From contig JAITQR010000272.1 in NCBI GenBank assembly GCA_031288815.1, positions 1 to 19,043 of the forward strand: 19,043 nt of DNA. The letters are read 5' to 3'. Shown here piece after piece: positions 7,349 to 14,017 of this stretch. This DNA is from Treponema sp. GTDB lineage: Bacteria; Spirochaetota; Spirochaetia; Treponematales; Breznakiellaceae. Within the stretch, counting starts at the first letter, position 1, and each line of letters starts with the position of its first letter. Both the position numbers and the translations under genes were made by a program. The notes beneath the pieces were generated by a model, which was given only the letters and a program-made list of their open reading frames with translations, was not told the DNA's origin and did not search any database.

Positions 7349-8457
7349 ACTATGTCTCCCCGCTTGGAACTGATAAAGGCCGCGATAATCGTCGCGGTAG
7401 TGGTAATCACAAACACAATAACCTGAACTATGGGCGGAACGCTCCCAACGATCCCGAGCAGTTCCAGCCCCTTGGTAAGAAGGCCGAAACTGGTAAAAAC
7501 CATGATGCCGATAAGCACAAACCGAATGGCCTGAACCTTGATCCTGGCCAGCACGTAGGAGCCGATAAAACCGCCTATCACCTGACCCGAAAGCCATGGC
7601 AGGGCGAAGAAGGGGATGATGCCTCCCGCGAAGGCGTAGGGCCATACGGAAACACAGCTCCCTATCCCCAGAATCACGCCGGAATTGGCCGCCGCCAGTT
7701 TAAGGGGAATGGCCATGCCCAGGTTGAGGGAGGGCGTGATGGCCCAGCCCCCTCCCATGCCGAAAAAGCCCCCCAAAACACCGACGATGAACACCAGGGT
7801 TATGCCCAGAGGCGCGCGGGTAACCTGGTAGTTCAGTTCCTGGCCCGTGGATTCTTCAAGATAGTGGCCGTCCAGTTTGAGCATCTTGGTAAACCTGTCC
7901 ACCTTCTTAATCGAAGGCCACTCGAGCTTCCTGCCGCCCAGGACAAAATACACCGAGATGGCCAGGAGGATAAAGCCAAGGCCGGCCCGCAAAAGGCCCT
8001 CGCTTGTCGCGCCGGCGCCCGCCGCCGTGGACACCGCCAGGGTGGAACCTACCAGGGCGCCGAAGCCCTGGCTTAAGGTGAGGATAAGGCAAAGCCGGTA
8101 ATTGCCGATCCTTTTTTTGATGAAGATCCCCGTGGAGATAAGCCCCGAGAACATGGCCACGATGAGGCCGGTACCCCGGACCACCACGCTGTTCACCCCG
8201 GTAAAGGCCAGCATAATGGGCGTAAAAATGACGCCGCCCCCTATGCCGGCGATGACGGAGATCATGGCGATGGCCACGCTGAGCATGAAAAGGCCGAAAA
8301 GGATGACGGCGATACTGGTATTGGCCATCTCCCCGGAGGCCAGTTCCCTGGGAACCAGGGACAGCAGGCCCAGCCCCGAGAAGGAGAGGATTACCGACGC
8401 CACCATAATGACGGATTCGAGCCAGGGAGAACGGAGATACTTGCCGTTTACGTTCAA
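7345..8457 (-). CDS. TSUP-family (TauE/SafE) anion exporter
   Basis: Integral membrane protein of 370 residues with the duplicated TSUP architecture. The two glycine-rich half-repeat signatures are GIGGGVIFTP at residues 71-80 and FFGMGGGWAITPSLNLG at 231-247. About nine hydrophobic segments are visible. It is longer than the usual 250-270 residues because of an extra N-terminal helix and a hydrophilic central loop (about 175-215). Characterised family members export or import sulfite, sulfoacetate and related sulfur anions. A sulfatase next door makes a sulfur oxyanion the likely cargo here, but this is inferred. The start is TTG at 8457, with AGGAGG overlapping the 3' end of the ROK gene and only three bases after its stop, indicating coupling. 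The stop overlaps the next gene. Confidence 0.85.
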   Translation of the reverse strand: MNVNGKYLRSPWLESVIMVASVILSFSGLGLLSLVPRELASGEMANTSIAVILFGLFMLSVAIAMISVIAGIGGGVIFTPIMLAFTGVNSVVVRGTGLIVAMFSGLISTGIFIKKRIGNYRLCLILTLSQGFGALVGSTLAVSTAAGAGATSEGLLRAGLGFILLAISVYFVLGGRKLEWPSIKKVDRFTKMLKLDGHYLEESTGQELNYQVTRAPLGITLVFIVGVLGGFFGMGGGWAITPSLNLGMAIPLKLAAANSGVILGIGSCVSVWPYAFAGGIIPFFALPWLSGQVIGGFIGSYVLARIKVQAIRFVLIGIMVFTSFGLLTKGLELLGIVGSVPPIVQVIVFVITTTATIIAAFISSKRGDIV

Positions 8458-8460
8458 TTT

Positions 8461-9696
8461 CTATCCCTCCTGAATTTGGGGTCCCAAGAGCAGCCGTTTA
8501 ATCGCTACCGCAGCCGCGCCCCGGGCGCCGTATAAGGCATTGTAAGGCATAAAATCGATGATCACTTCCTGGTTGTTTAAACCAAACAGGTTTTTCTTTA
8601 CCCTTTGGAGCATCAGCTCGCTGTTTTCCGGCAGGCTCATGATGTACGAATCTATCAGTACCGCCTGAGGGCTGATAAAATTGATGAGATTCGCGAGGTT
8701 TATCCCCAGGTACTTTACCGCGTCCTGAATGATGGCCCCCACGAGCCGGTCGCCGCAGCTTTGGGCTTTTAAGATTTCATCTATCCTGGGGTTTGAGGGA
8801 TCCGCGCAGATCTCCCGGAGTATACCCGGCGTATCGGACCGGTTCATCTGTATGCAGCGTTTTATGATGGCGTGTTCGCTGGCGATGGCCTCAAGGCAGC
8901 CAAAATTTCCGCAGGTGTCACATTTGGGACCTCCAGGCTCAACTACCATATGGCCGATTTCCCCGGCCCCCGCTATTCTGCCGGTGATACGGTCGCTCTT
9001 GATAACCAGGGAACAGGCGAGGCCGTAAGAAATAAAGTAGTAGAGGAAGGTATCCGCCTTAAGATTCCGGTTGAATATTTCCGCTCCAATCGCCCGGGCA
9101 TGGACATTGTTTTCTATACAGGTTTTAAGGCCAAGCGCTTTGGAGATGTCATCAGCGAAATGATGACCGTTCCAGTCGCCGCGGTAACAGTTCCGGATAA
9201 CCCCGTTTTCCGCTTCAATAAAACCCGGAAGACCTATGCCCACCCCCTGCGTTTTTTCGGGGCTTACGGAATTTTTCTCCAAAAAGCTCCGGGCAGTGGA
9301 AATAACAAAATCGAGCATGCGCTGGTACTGAAGATCCGCCACCGCTTCGGTAAGGCACGCCGTTTCATTACCCTGCATATCAACGATAGCAAAGGTTGTA
9401 CAATAGGGCCCCAGTTCTATTCCCAGGGTGTAACGGGAGTCCGGAATGAACTCCAGCATCACCGGACGCCTCCCCAGGTTTTTGGTATGGCCGTTTTCCA
9501 TGGAGCCGGTACATTCCCGTACCAGCCCTTCCCGAATAAGGGCGTTAACGTTGGTGGTGATCGTAGGCGGCGTCAGGGACAGGGCTTCGGCGATTTCGGA
9601 GCGCGAGATGGGACTGTACTTGTAGATAATCTCCTTAATCAGCGTGGCGTTTTGTTCCTTGATGAGCGGAAGATTACCCCCTGTTCTGACTGCCAT
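8461..9696 (-). CDS. ROK-family transcriptional regulator (NagC/XylR type)
   Basis: 411 residues from ATG 9696. An N-terminal winged helix-turn-helix covers about residues 15-62 (ISRSEIAEALSLTPPTIT is the recognition region). It is followed by an actin-fold ROK domain with the sugar-binding motif EIGH (GAGEIGHMVVEPGG) and the zinc motif CDTCGNFGCLE. The spacing of the first two zinc Cys is C-x2-C instead of the usual C-x-C. The kinase segment reads ENNVHA where sugar-kinase members have ENDAN, so it is a regulator and not a kinase. Such proteins usually repress sugar genes and release DNA on binding a sugar. It is the first gene of the operon with TSUP and its partner. A TTG at 9732 is in frame but lies inside a 39-base palindrome; I prefer the ATG, whose N-terminus (MAVRTGGNLPLIKEQN) fits the family. 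Confidence 0.85.
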   Translation of the reverse strand: MAVRTGGNLPLIKEQNATLIKEIIYKYSPISRSEIAEALSLTPPTITTNVNALIREGLVRECTGSMENGHTKNLGRRPVMLEFIPDSRYTLGIELGPYCTTFAIVDMQGNETACLTEAVADLQYQRMLDFVISTARSFLEKNSVSPEKTQGVGIGLPGFIEAENGVIRNCYRGDWNGHHFADDISKALGLKTCIENNVHARAIGAEIFNRNLKADTFLYYFISYGLACSLVIKSDRITGRIAGAGEIGHMVVEPGGPKCDTCGNFGCLEAIASEHAIIKRCIQMNRSDTPGILREICADPSNPRIDEILKAQSCGDRLVGAIIQDAVKYLGINLANLINFISPQAVLIDSYIMSLPENSELMLQRVKKNLFGLNNQEVIIDFMPYNALYGARGAAAVAIKRLLLGPQIQEG

Positions 9697-9717
9697 TTCC
9701 ACAACTTCGACCTTAAT

Positions 9718-9756
9718 AGACTTGTTCAACAACCCGGTTGGTTGTCGAACAAGTCT
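9718..9756. promoter_or_regulatory. Long palindrome just upstream of the ROK start (possible operator or leader hairpin)
   Basis: AGACTTGTTCAACAACC (9718-9734) faces GGTTGTCGAACAAGTCT (9740-9756) across CGGTT: 17-base arms with a single mismatch. It ends 21 bases before the preferred ROK ATG. TTGTTC/GAACAA half sites recur in the three hairpin repeats of this locus. The overall half-site style, as I remember it, resembles operators of XylR-type ROK repressors, so autoregulation is a reasonable guess. Confidence 0.45.
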
Positions 9757-9781
9757 CGCAAAATGTTCCGCGTTTTGCCGA

Positions 9782-9830
9782 TTTTAAGTGGTTGTTGTTC
9801 AGAAGCTGAAGTTTCTGAACAACTCCAATA
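9782..9830 (+). repeat. Hairpin repeat copy B
   Basis: The 30-base inverted repeat at 9794-9823 has 14-base arms (GTTGTTCAGAAGCT and AGTTTCTGAACAAC) around GA, with one G:T mismatch. It is six bases past the PGI-like stop, so it could limit read-through into the ROK operon. TTTTAAG precedes it as in copy A. Confidence 0.65.
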
Positions 9831-9835
9831 ACGTC

Positions 9836-11095
9836 TCATTTTCTCAACAGCTGGAACATCTTCATTTTATAAATTTCCACTCCGTCCTGATCAAAGGGAT
9901 TCACTTCCAGAAGTTTGCCCGATAAGGCGCAGGAAACCATAAAAAAATAGAAGAGCTGCCCCATATAGTACTCGTTTATTTGAGGGATTATCAAGACCTG
10001 TACCGGCACTCCGCCTTTCCCGTGGGCTTCTATGGTGGCCTGTTCGGCGATACGGTTAATTTCCGCGAAGTCCATGCCTTCAAGATAAGCGAAGCCGTCG
10101 TTGATCCCGCCGCTGTTCTCCACGATCAGGGCCGCGCCGGGATCATTCACGGAAATGAACGTTTCCAGCAGACTGCGGCGGCCGTCCTGCAGGTACTGGC
10201 CCATGGAATGGAGATCCTCCGAATACATGGCCGCCGCGGGAAAAATGCCCTTTCCGTTTTTGCCCTCGCTTTCCCCAAAGAGCTGTACCCACCACTTGTG
10301 GAAAAAACCGAGCCGGGGCTCAAAAGACGCCAGTACCTCGATAGTATAGTTGTTTTGGTACAGGAGATACCGGGTCATGGCATAGCCCAGGGCCATGTTG
10401 TCCCGGGTATCCCGGATGTACCGGTACATATCCCAGGCGCCCTTGACAAGAGCGTCAATATCCCTGCCCGCCACAGCCATGGGGAAGAGCCCTACCGGGG
10501 AAACGGCGCTGTACCTGCCGCCTATATCCAGGGGAAATTCCAGAAACAGGTTCCCCTGTTCCCGGGCTATCTCTTCGAGCCTGCCCCCCCTTGTACCGGT
10601 TAAAATGACGCGCCGCGCCATTTCCGCCCGGGGATACCGCTTCTCCATGAGTTTCCGCAGAATCCGGTAATGGCTGCCGGGTTCAAGAGTTTCAAAATTC
10701 TTGGCTATAACGTTAATGTAAACGCTTCTGTTTTCTATTTTTGAAAGCAGGCGGTCCAGTTCCCAGGCCGAAAGGGTGTTGCCGGCGTAGAGAATTTCAA
10801 TTTCTTTTTGCCTGCCGCCTATCCCCCTGATAACCGCCCTGGCCGCCTGGTTGGAACCGCCCACGCCGACCAGTACAAAGACCTCGCCATCGCCGCGGAT
10901 TTCTTCGGCCTTGCCCTTGATTTCTTCCGACTGAATCGCGGACTTCTCGGGGTCAAGCCAGCCCATCGCCTCCCGGTCGCTGTTTCCGCTGTACAAATCG
11001 CGGTATATGCTTTGAGCCCTGGGCAGAAGGGCCTCCCAGGCCTTTTCATCAAAGCATTTCCCGATACAGTCCGACTCATACCTCAGGTTGTTCAT
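9836..11095 (-). CDS. Phosphoglucose-isomerase-family aldose/ketose isomerase with altered phosphate loop
   Basis: 419 residues, slightly shorter than the roughly 450-residue bacterial PGI type. Family marks are GVGGSNQAARA (residues 77-87), signature DIGGRYSAVSP (190-200), WWVQLFGESEGKNGKGIFPA (268-287) with the catalytic Glu, DLHSMGQYLQDG with His296, and VNPFDQDGVEIYKMKMF with Lys410. The catalytic machinery is intact. The sugar-phosphate loop is not: where PGIs have SKTFTT or SKSGTT, this protein has AKNFET (residues 131-136). That removes three hydroxyls and adds a Glu. It should isomerise an aldose/ketose pair, but a 6-phosphate substrate is doubtful. Its ATG overlaps the sulfatase stop (ATGA), so the two are coupled. 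A pathway role on the desulfated or sulfo sugar is inferred. Confidence 0.8.
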   Translation of the reverse strand: MNNLRYESDCIGKCFDEKAWEALLPRAQSIYRDLYSGNSDREAMGWLDPEKSAIQSEEIKGKAEEIRGDGEVFVLVGVGGSNQAARAVIRGIGGRQKEIEILYAGNTLSAWELDRLLSKIENRSVYINVIAKNFETLEPGSHYRILRKLMEKRYPRAEMARRVILTGTRGGRLEEIAREQGNLFLEFPLDIGGRYSAVSPVGLFPMAVAGRDIDALVKGAWDMYRYIRDTRDNMALGYAMTRYLLYQNNYTIEVLASFEPRLGFFHKWWVQLFGESEGKNGKGIFPAAAMYSEDLHSMGQYLQDGRRSLLETFISVNDPGAALIVENSGGINDGFAYLEGMDFAEINRIAEQATIEAHGKGGVPVQVLIIPQINEYYMGQLFYFFMVSCALSGKLLEVNPFDQDGVEIYKMKMFQLLRK

Positions 11096-12480
11096 AAAAA
11101 CCCACCGCCTTTTATCTGATTTTTTTCCACTTTTGCTTTGAGTATTTGTTCCTCAAATAAAGAGAGAACAGGATCGGCGCTTTCCCTCATACGGCTCTCC
11201 AGCTTTTTGCGGAACCGTTGTACCATTTCCCCGTGGGAATCACTGTTTGCCAGGTTGTTGAGCCCGTCGGGATCCCGGGAAAAATCGTAAAATTCTTCCC
11301 GGCAGCGGTAGTCAAAAAAGCGGACCCGGCCGGCAATGGCGGCGTCGTTTTCGGCGGCGGCCCTCATTGCTTTATAGCTCAGCCCGGTCTGGGATTCGTT
11401 CCGGTACAGGGCAGTGCCGTCGGCCCAGGCGTTGAAGATATAGCCGAATCCTTTGCTTTGAATACAGCGCATGGGATAGGAATTCTTTGCCGAGGTGGTA
11501 TTGAACTGGGTGTAAACCATGTCCCGATCCGGCTGTCCTTCGCCCTTTAACAGAGCCAGATAACTCCTGCCGTCGCAGTCCATTTTGCCTTCAAGCCCGG
11601 CGGCTTCCAGAATTGTGGGGGTAAAATCGACACCCGCGATATAATCGCTTTTGTTACGCGAATTGGCGGACGTTACGCCGGGCCAGCGGGCGATAAAGGG
11701 CGTCTTGGTACTGTTGAGGTAACAATTCGCCTTGGCGAAGGGGAAAGCCATGCCGTTATCGCTTAGAAAAATCACCAGCGTGTTATCCGCTAACCCCGAT
11801 TCTTCCAGAGACCGGAGTACGGCCCCCACGGTTTCATCGCAACGGTGAACGCTGGAATAGTACTGGGCCAGTTCCTTGCGTACCTCCGGCAGATCCGGCA
11901 GAAAACCGGGAACCTCCGCCTCTTCGCTTTTGTAATACCGGGAAGCAAAGGTGTGGTAGCCGTAAAACCGGGTCAGCTCATCCTCGCTGCCCGCAAAGGG
12001 ACGGTGAGGATCGTGGGAGTTGGCCATCAGAAAAAAAGGTCTGCCTTTCTTCTTTGCCTGTCTGAAAAATTCCGCGCTGTCCCTCCGGTAAATGTACGGA
12101 CTGCGGCCGTGGTTGTTTTTGTCGTTAAACACATCATCACAAAAATCCCAGCAAAATTTTTCTATGGGCCGCAGGTGCTCCACCTTGCCGATGATCCCGT
12201 TATAGTAGCCATGATCCCGTAGCGTCTGGGTAAGGGTTGGTATATGCTCGCTAATCGGATCAAAACCCAGGGCGCCGTTATGGTGGGGGTAGAGCCCCGT
12301 CAACAGGCACTGCCTGGAAGGCTGGCAGACCGCGATGGTCACATGGGCCTTGTCAAAACACATACCTTCACGGGCAAGCTTGTCCAGATTGGGAGTGATG
12401 TTATCCACCCCGCAGCCAAAAGCGCCCACCGAATTGTAGTTAAGATCATCGGCGGTGATAAACAGAAAATTCGGTTGCAT
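11092..12480 (-). CDS. Cytoplasmic formylglycine sulfatase, sulfamidase-like
   Basis: A 462-residue alkaline-phosphatase-superfamily sulfatase. The maturation motif is CQPSRQCLLTG, with Cys52 to be converted to formylglycine. Predicted metal and active-site residues are Asp11, Asp12, Arg56, Lys99, His102, His156 (NSHDPHR), Asp241 and Asn242 (SDNG), and Lys250. Segments such as GIIGK, FFLxxxxHDPHR and SDNGxxFP, and the later DFTPTILEAAGL, resemble human N-sulfoglucosamine sulfohydrolase (sulfamidase) as I remember it, so an N-sulfo or related sulfated amino sugar is the favoured substrate. There is no signal peptide: the catalytic domain begins at residue 4, so it should act inside the cell on imported sugar. 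A maturase (anSME) would be needed and is not in the window. AGGG lies at ribosome-site distance before ATG 12480. It is the first gene of a two-gene unit with the PGI-like enzyme. Confidence 0.88.
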   Translation of the reverse strand: MQPNFLFITADDLNYNSVGAFGCGVDNITPNLDKLAREGMCFDKAHVTIAVCQPSRQCLLTGLYPHHNGALGFDPISEHIPTLTQTLRDHGYYNGIIGKVEHLRPIEKFCWDFCDDVFNDKNNHGRSPYIYRRDSAEFFRQAKKKGRPFFLMANSHDPHRPFAGSEDELTRFYGYHTFASRYYKSEEAEVPGFLPDLPEVRKELAQYYSSVHRCDETVGAVLRSLEESGLADNTLVIFLSDNGMAFPFAKANCYLNSTKTPFIARWPGVTSANSRNKSDYIAGVDFTPTILEAAGLEGKMDCDGRSYLALLKGEGQPDRDMVYTQFNTTSAKNSYPMRCIQSKGFGYIFNAWADGTALYRNESQTGLSYKAMRAAAENDAAIAGRVRFFDYRCREEFYDFSRDPDGLNNLANSDSHGEMVQRFRKKLESRMRESADPVLSLFEEQILKAKVEKNQIKGGGFL

Positions 12481-12510
12481 GGTTTTTCCCTCATGGATTC
12501 GGCCTTATCA

Positions 12511-12523
12511 CGCGGCCGCCGCG
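12511..12523. promoter_or_regulatory. 13-base GC palindrome at the sulfatase transcript start
   Basis: CGCGGC and GCCGCG flank a single C. It begins about seven bases downstream of the predicted transcription start of the sulfatase operon, a typical place for a repressor site or 5' hairpin. Confidence 0.3.
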
Positions 12524-12536
12524 ATCAATATGCCAG

Positions 12537-12565
12537 ATTTTAGCATGAGATAATTAGCCTGTCAA
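12537..12565 (-). promoter_or_regulatory. Sigma-70 promoter for the sulfatase-isomerase operon
   Basis: On the minus strand TTGACA (12565-12560) is separated by exactly 17 bases from TAAAAT (12542-12537). Transcription would start near 12530, leaving a leader of about 50 bases before the sulfatase ATG. Confidence 0.75.
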
Positions 12566-12610
12566 TATTTTTTTAATTTGAATAAAAATATAACCCGGAA
12601 CGGCAAGGTG

Positions 12611-12657
12611 TTTTAGCGGTTGTTGTTCGGAAACCAAGGTTTTCGAGCAGCCTATTG
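12611..12657 (+). repeat. Hairpin repeat copy C
   Basis: The 30-base inverted repeat at 12622-12651 (GTTGTTCGGAAACC and GGTTTTCGAGCAGC around AA) has 14 pairable positions, three of them G:T wobbles as written on the plus strand. It is the most diverged of the three copies. It lies between the two divergent promoters. Confidence 0.6.
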
Positions 12658-12679
12658 AAAATTTCCTCTCCTGGCCCCG

Positions 12680-12760
12680 GTTTTTGGTTAAAAACCCGGT
12701 TGGTTCCGGGAAAGGTTTTGGAAAAGCGGCTAGAATTCGCTTTTCCTTCGCGATCTAAAA
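12680..12760. other. Hairpins between the divergent promoters
   Basis: CCGGTTTTT faces AAAAACCCGG near 12677-12699. GGAAAAGCG (12720-12728) is an exact reverse complement of CGCTTTTCC (12738-12746), flanked by GGTTTT and AAAACC. No coding potential is seen in the 12481-12868 gap beyond these hairpins, repeat copy C and the promoters. Confidence 0.45.
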
Positions 12761-12795
12761 CCGCTTCCCCAGCCTCTGTTTTTTGAATATTTTGC

Positions 12796-12824
12796 TTGAC
12801 AGTGGGAATTTACCATGGTATAAC
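12796..12824 (+). promoter_or_regulatory. Sigma-70 promoter for the dehydrogenase/transporter operon, with palindromes
   Basis: TTGACA (12796-12801), a 17-base spacer and TATAAC (12819-12824) make a near-consensus promoter. A perfect palindrome TACCATGGTA (12811-12820) overlaps the spacer and the -10 box, and another, TTAAATTAATTTAA (12830-12843), covers the expected start point. Either is well placed for a repressor. Confidence 0.8.
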
Positions 12825-12868
12825 ATTTATTAAATTAATTTAAAAAATTAACAATGAAGAGGATGGGT

Positions 12869-13879
12869 ATGGCCAAACTGAGAACGGCGATTATCGGATG
12901 CGGGCGCGTTTCGACGGTGTATAAAAGGGCTTTTGAAGACCTGGCGGATCTGGCGGAACCAGTTTTCGCGGTGGACAAAGTACCGGAGCGGGCCGGAGAC
13001 TTTGCCGCTTCCTTCGGGGCGGGCCATTCGGACAGCCTGGAAGACCTCCTGGCGGTGAAGCCGGATCTGGTACACATCTGTACTCCCCATTTCCTTCACA
13101 AAGACCAGGCCCTCGCCTGTTTGAAAGGGGGAACCAACGTGCTCTGCGAAAAACCCATGGCCATCACCCTGGCCGGCGCGGACGCGATGATCGAAACCGC
13201 GAAACAGACGGGAAAACATTTGGGGATAATCTTCCAGAACCGGTACATCAGGGGTATTGTGGAACTCAAAAAATTCATTGAGGCCGGGGGCCTGGGAAAG
13301 TTAAAGGGGGCCTTTTCTAACCTCAACTGGCATCGGCCTCCTTCGTACTATCAGTGTGACTGGAAGGGAAGCTGGGAAAAAGAGGGCGGCGGGGTACTTA
13401 TCGACCAGGCTATACACTCCATCGATCTGGTCCGCTACCTGGTGGATTCCCCGGTAAAATCCGTCAACGGGCATATAGACACCCGGATACTGACCAGCAT
13501 TGAGGTGGAGGACTGCGCCAGCGCGGCCATAGAATTTCACAACGGGGTGATCTATTCCCTCTTTGCCTGTAACTATTACCAGGAAAACGCGCCGATCCAG
13601 ATAGAGATCGCCGGGGAAAAGGGCACCGCCCATTTTGACGGTTCCACGGTTACCATCACGACGGGGGATGTAAAACGGGTGATCCCGCCGGACGCTTCCC
13701 CGGACAACCGGGGCGAGAACTACTGGGGCCGCGCCCACGCCATACAAATTAAAACCTGTTACGAGGCCTGCCTGACCGGTTCAACCTTTCCCGTGGCCCC
13801 CGAGGAAGCCAGGGCGACCCTGGCCTTGGTACTGGGGGTCTACGAATCTTCCCGGCAGGGCAGGAAACTCTTGTTTTGA
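12869..13879 (+). CDS. Gfo/Idh/MocA-family NAD(P)-dependent oxidoreductase
   Basis: 336 residues. It has an N-terminal Rossmann fold with a shortened glycine motif (AIIGCGRVS, residues 7-15), the family motif CEKPMAIT with the Lys95-Pro96 pair, and a C-terminal alpha/beta domain with DQAIHSIDLVRYL (Asp179, His183, Asp186) corresponding to the usual catalytic D-x3-H segment. Family members oxidise or reduce hydroxyl groups of sugars, inositols and related polyols using NAD or NADP. The exact sugar cannot be read from sequence. I use ATG 12869 because AGAGG sits six bases upstream; ATG 12854 is in frame with no ribosome site. It is the first gene after the strong promoter, followed within eight bases by a permease-tail ORF. 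Confidence 0.85.
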   Translation: MAKLRTAIIGCGRVSTVYKRAFEDLADLAEPVFAVDKVPERAGDFAASFGAGHSDSLEDLLAVKPDLVHICTPHFLHKDQALACLKGGTNVLCEKPMAITLAGADAMIETAKQTGKHLGIIFQNRYIRGIVELKKFIEAGGLGKLKGAFSNLNWHRPPSYYQCDWKGSWEKEGGGVLIDQAIHSIDLVRYLVDSPVKSVNGHIDTRILTSIEVEDCASAAIEFHNGVIYSLFACNYYQENAPIQIEIAGEKGTAHFDGSTVTITTGDVKRVIPPDASPDNRGENYWGRAHAIQIKTCYEACLTGSTFPVAPEEARATLALVLGVYESSRQGRKLLF

Positions 13880-13886
13880 AAATCCC

Positions 13887-13997
13887 ATGAAAAAGATTTT
13901 TGTTGGTACGCGCCGGTTGGGCGCTACAGTTATCATCGGATTTATATTCTGTCGGAAGTATTTTGTAAACGGTATGGCGGGAGCGGTAAAAAGCTAA
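13887..13997 (+). pseudogene. 36-codon ORF ending in a sugar-permease C-terminal tail
   Basis: ATG 13887 to TAA 13997 encodes a basic start, a short hydrophobic stretch (ATVIIGFIFC) and then RKYFVNGMAGAVKS and stop. The ending matches the C-terminal tail of CUT1 (MalG-type) permeases; compare RHFVKGVMLGAIKG of the intact gene at 16945-17826. No ribosome site precedes the ATG. It lies between two dehydrogenase genes and not next to a transporter gene. It is probably the residue of a permease gene lost when two sugar operons were joined. A translated micro-protein is possible but less likely. Confidence 0.55.
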
Positions 13998-14017
13998 GGC
14001 CACACAAGGAGCGGTTT

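Noticed and set aside
6911..7645. Longer minus-strand frame for the small membrane protein, starting at 7645
   Set aside because: The extension lies inside the TSUP gene in another frame and is not membrane-like. ATG 7348 has a ribosome site and the ATGA overlap.
8872..9831. 319-codon plus-strand open frame opposite the ROK gene
   Set aside because: It is antisense to a gene with intact ROK motifs. The predicted protein has no recognisable domain, and its end runs into hairpin repeat B.
9836..11095. Calling the PGI-like gene pgi (glycolytic glucose-6-phosphate isomerase)
   Set aside because: The phosphate-binding loop is degraded and the gene is coupled to a sulfatase, so a glycolytic name would be misleading.
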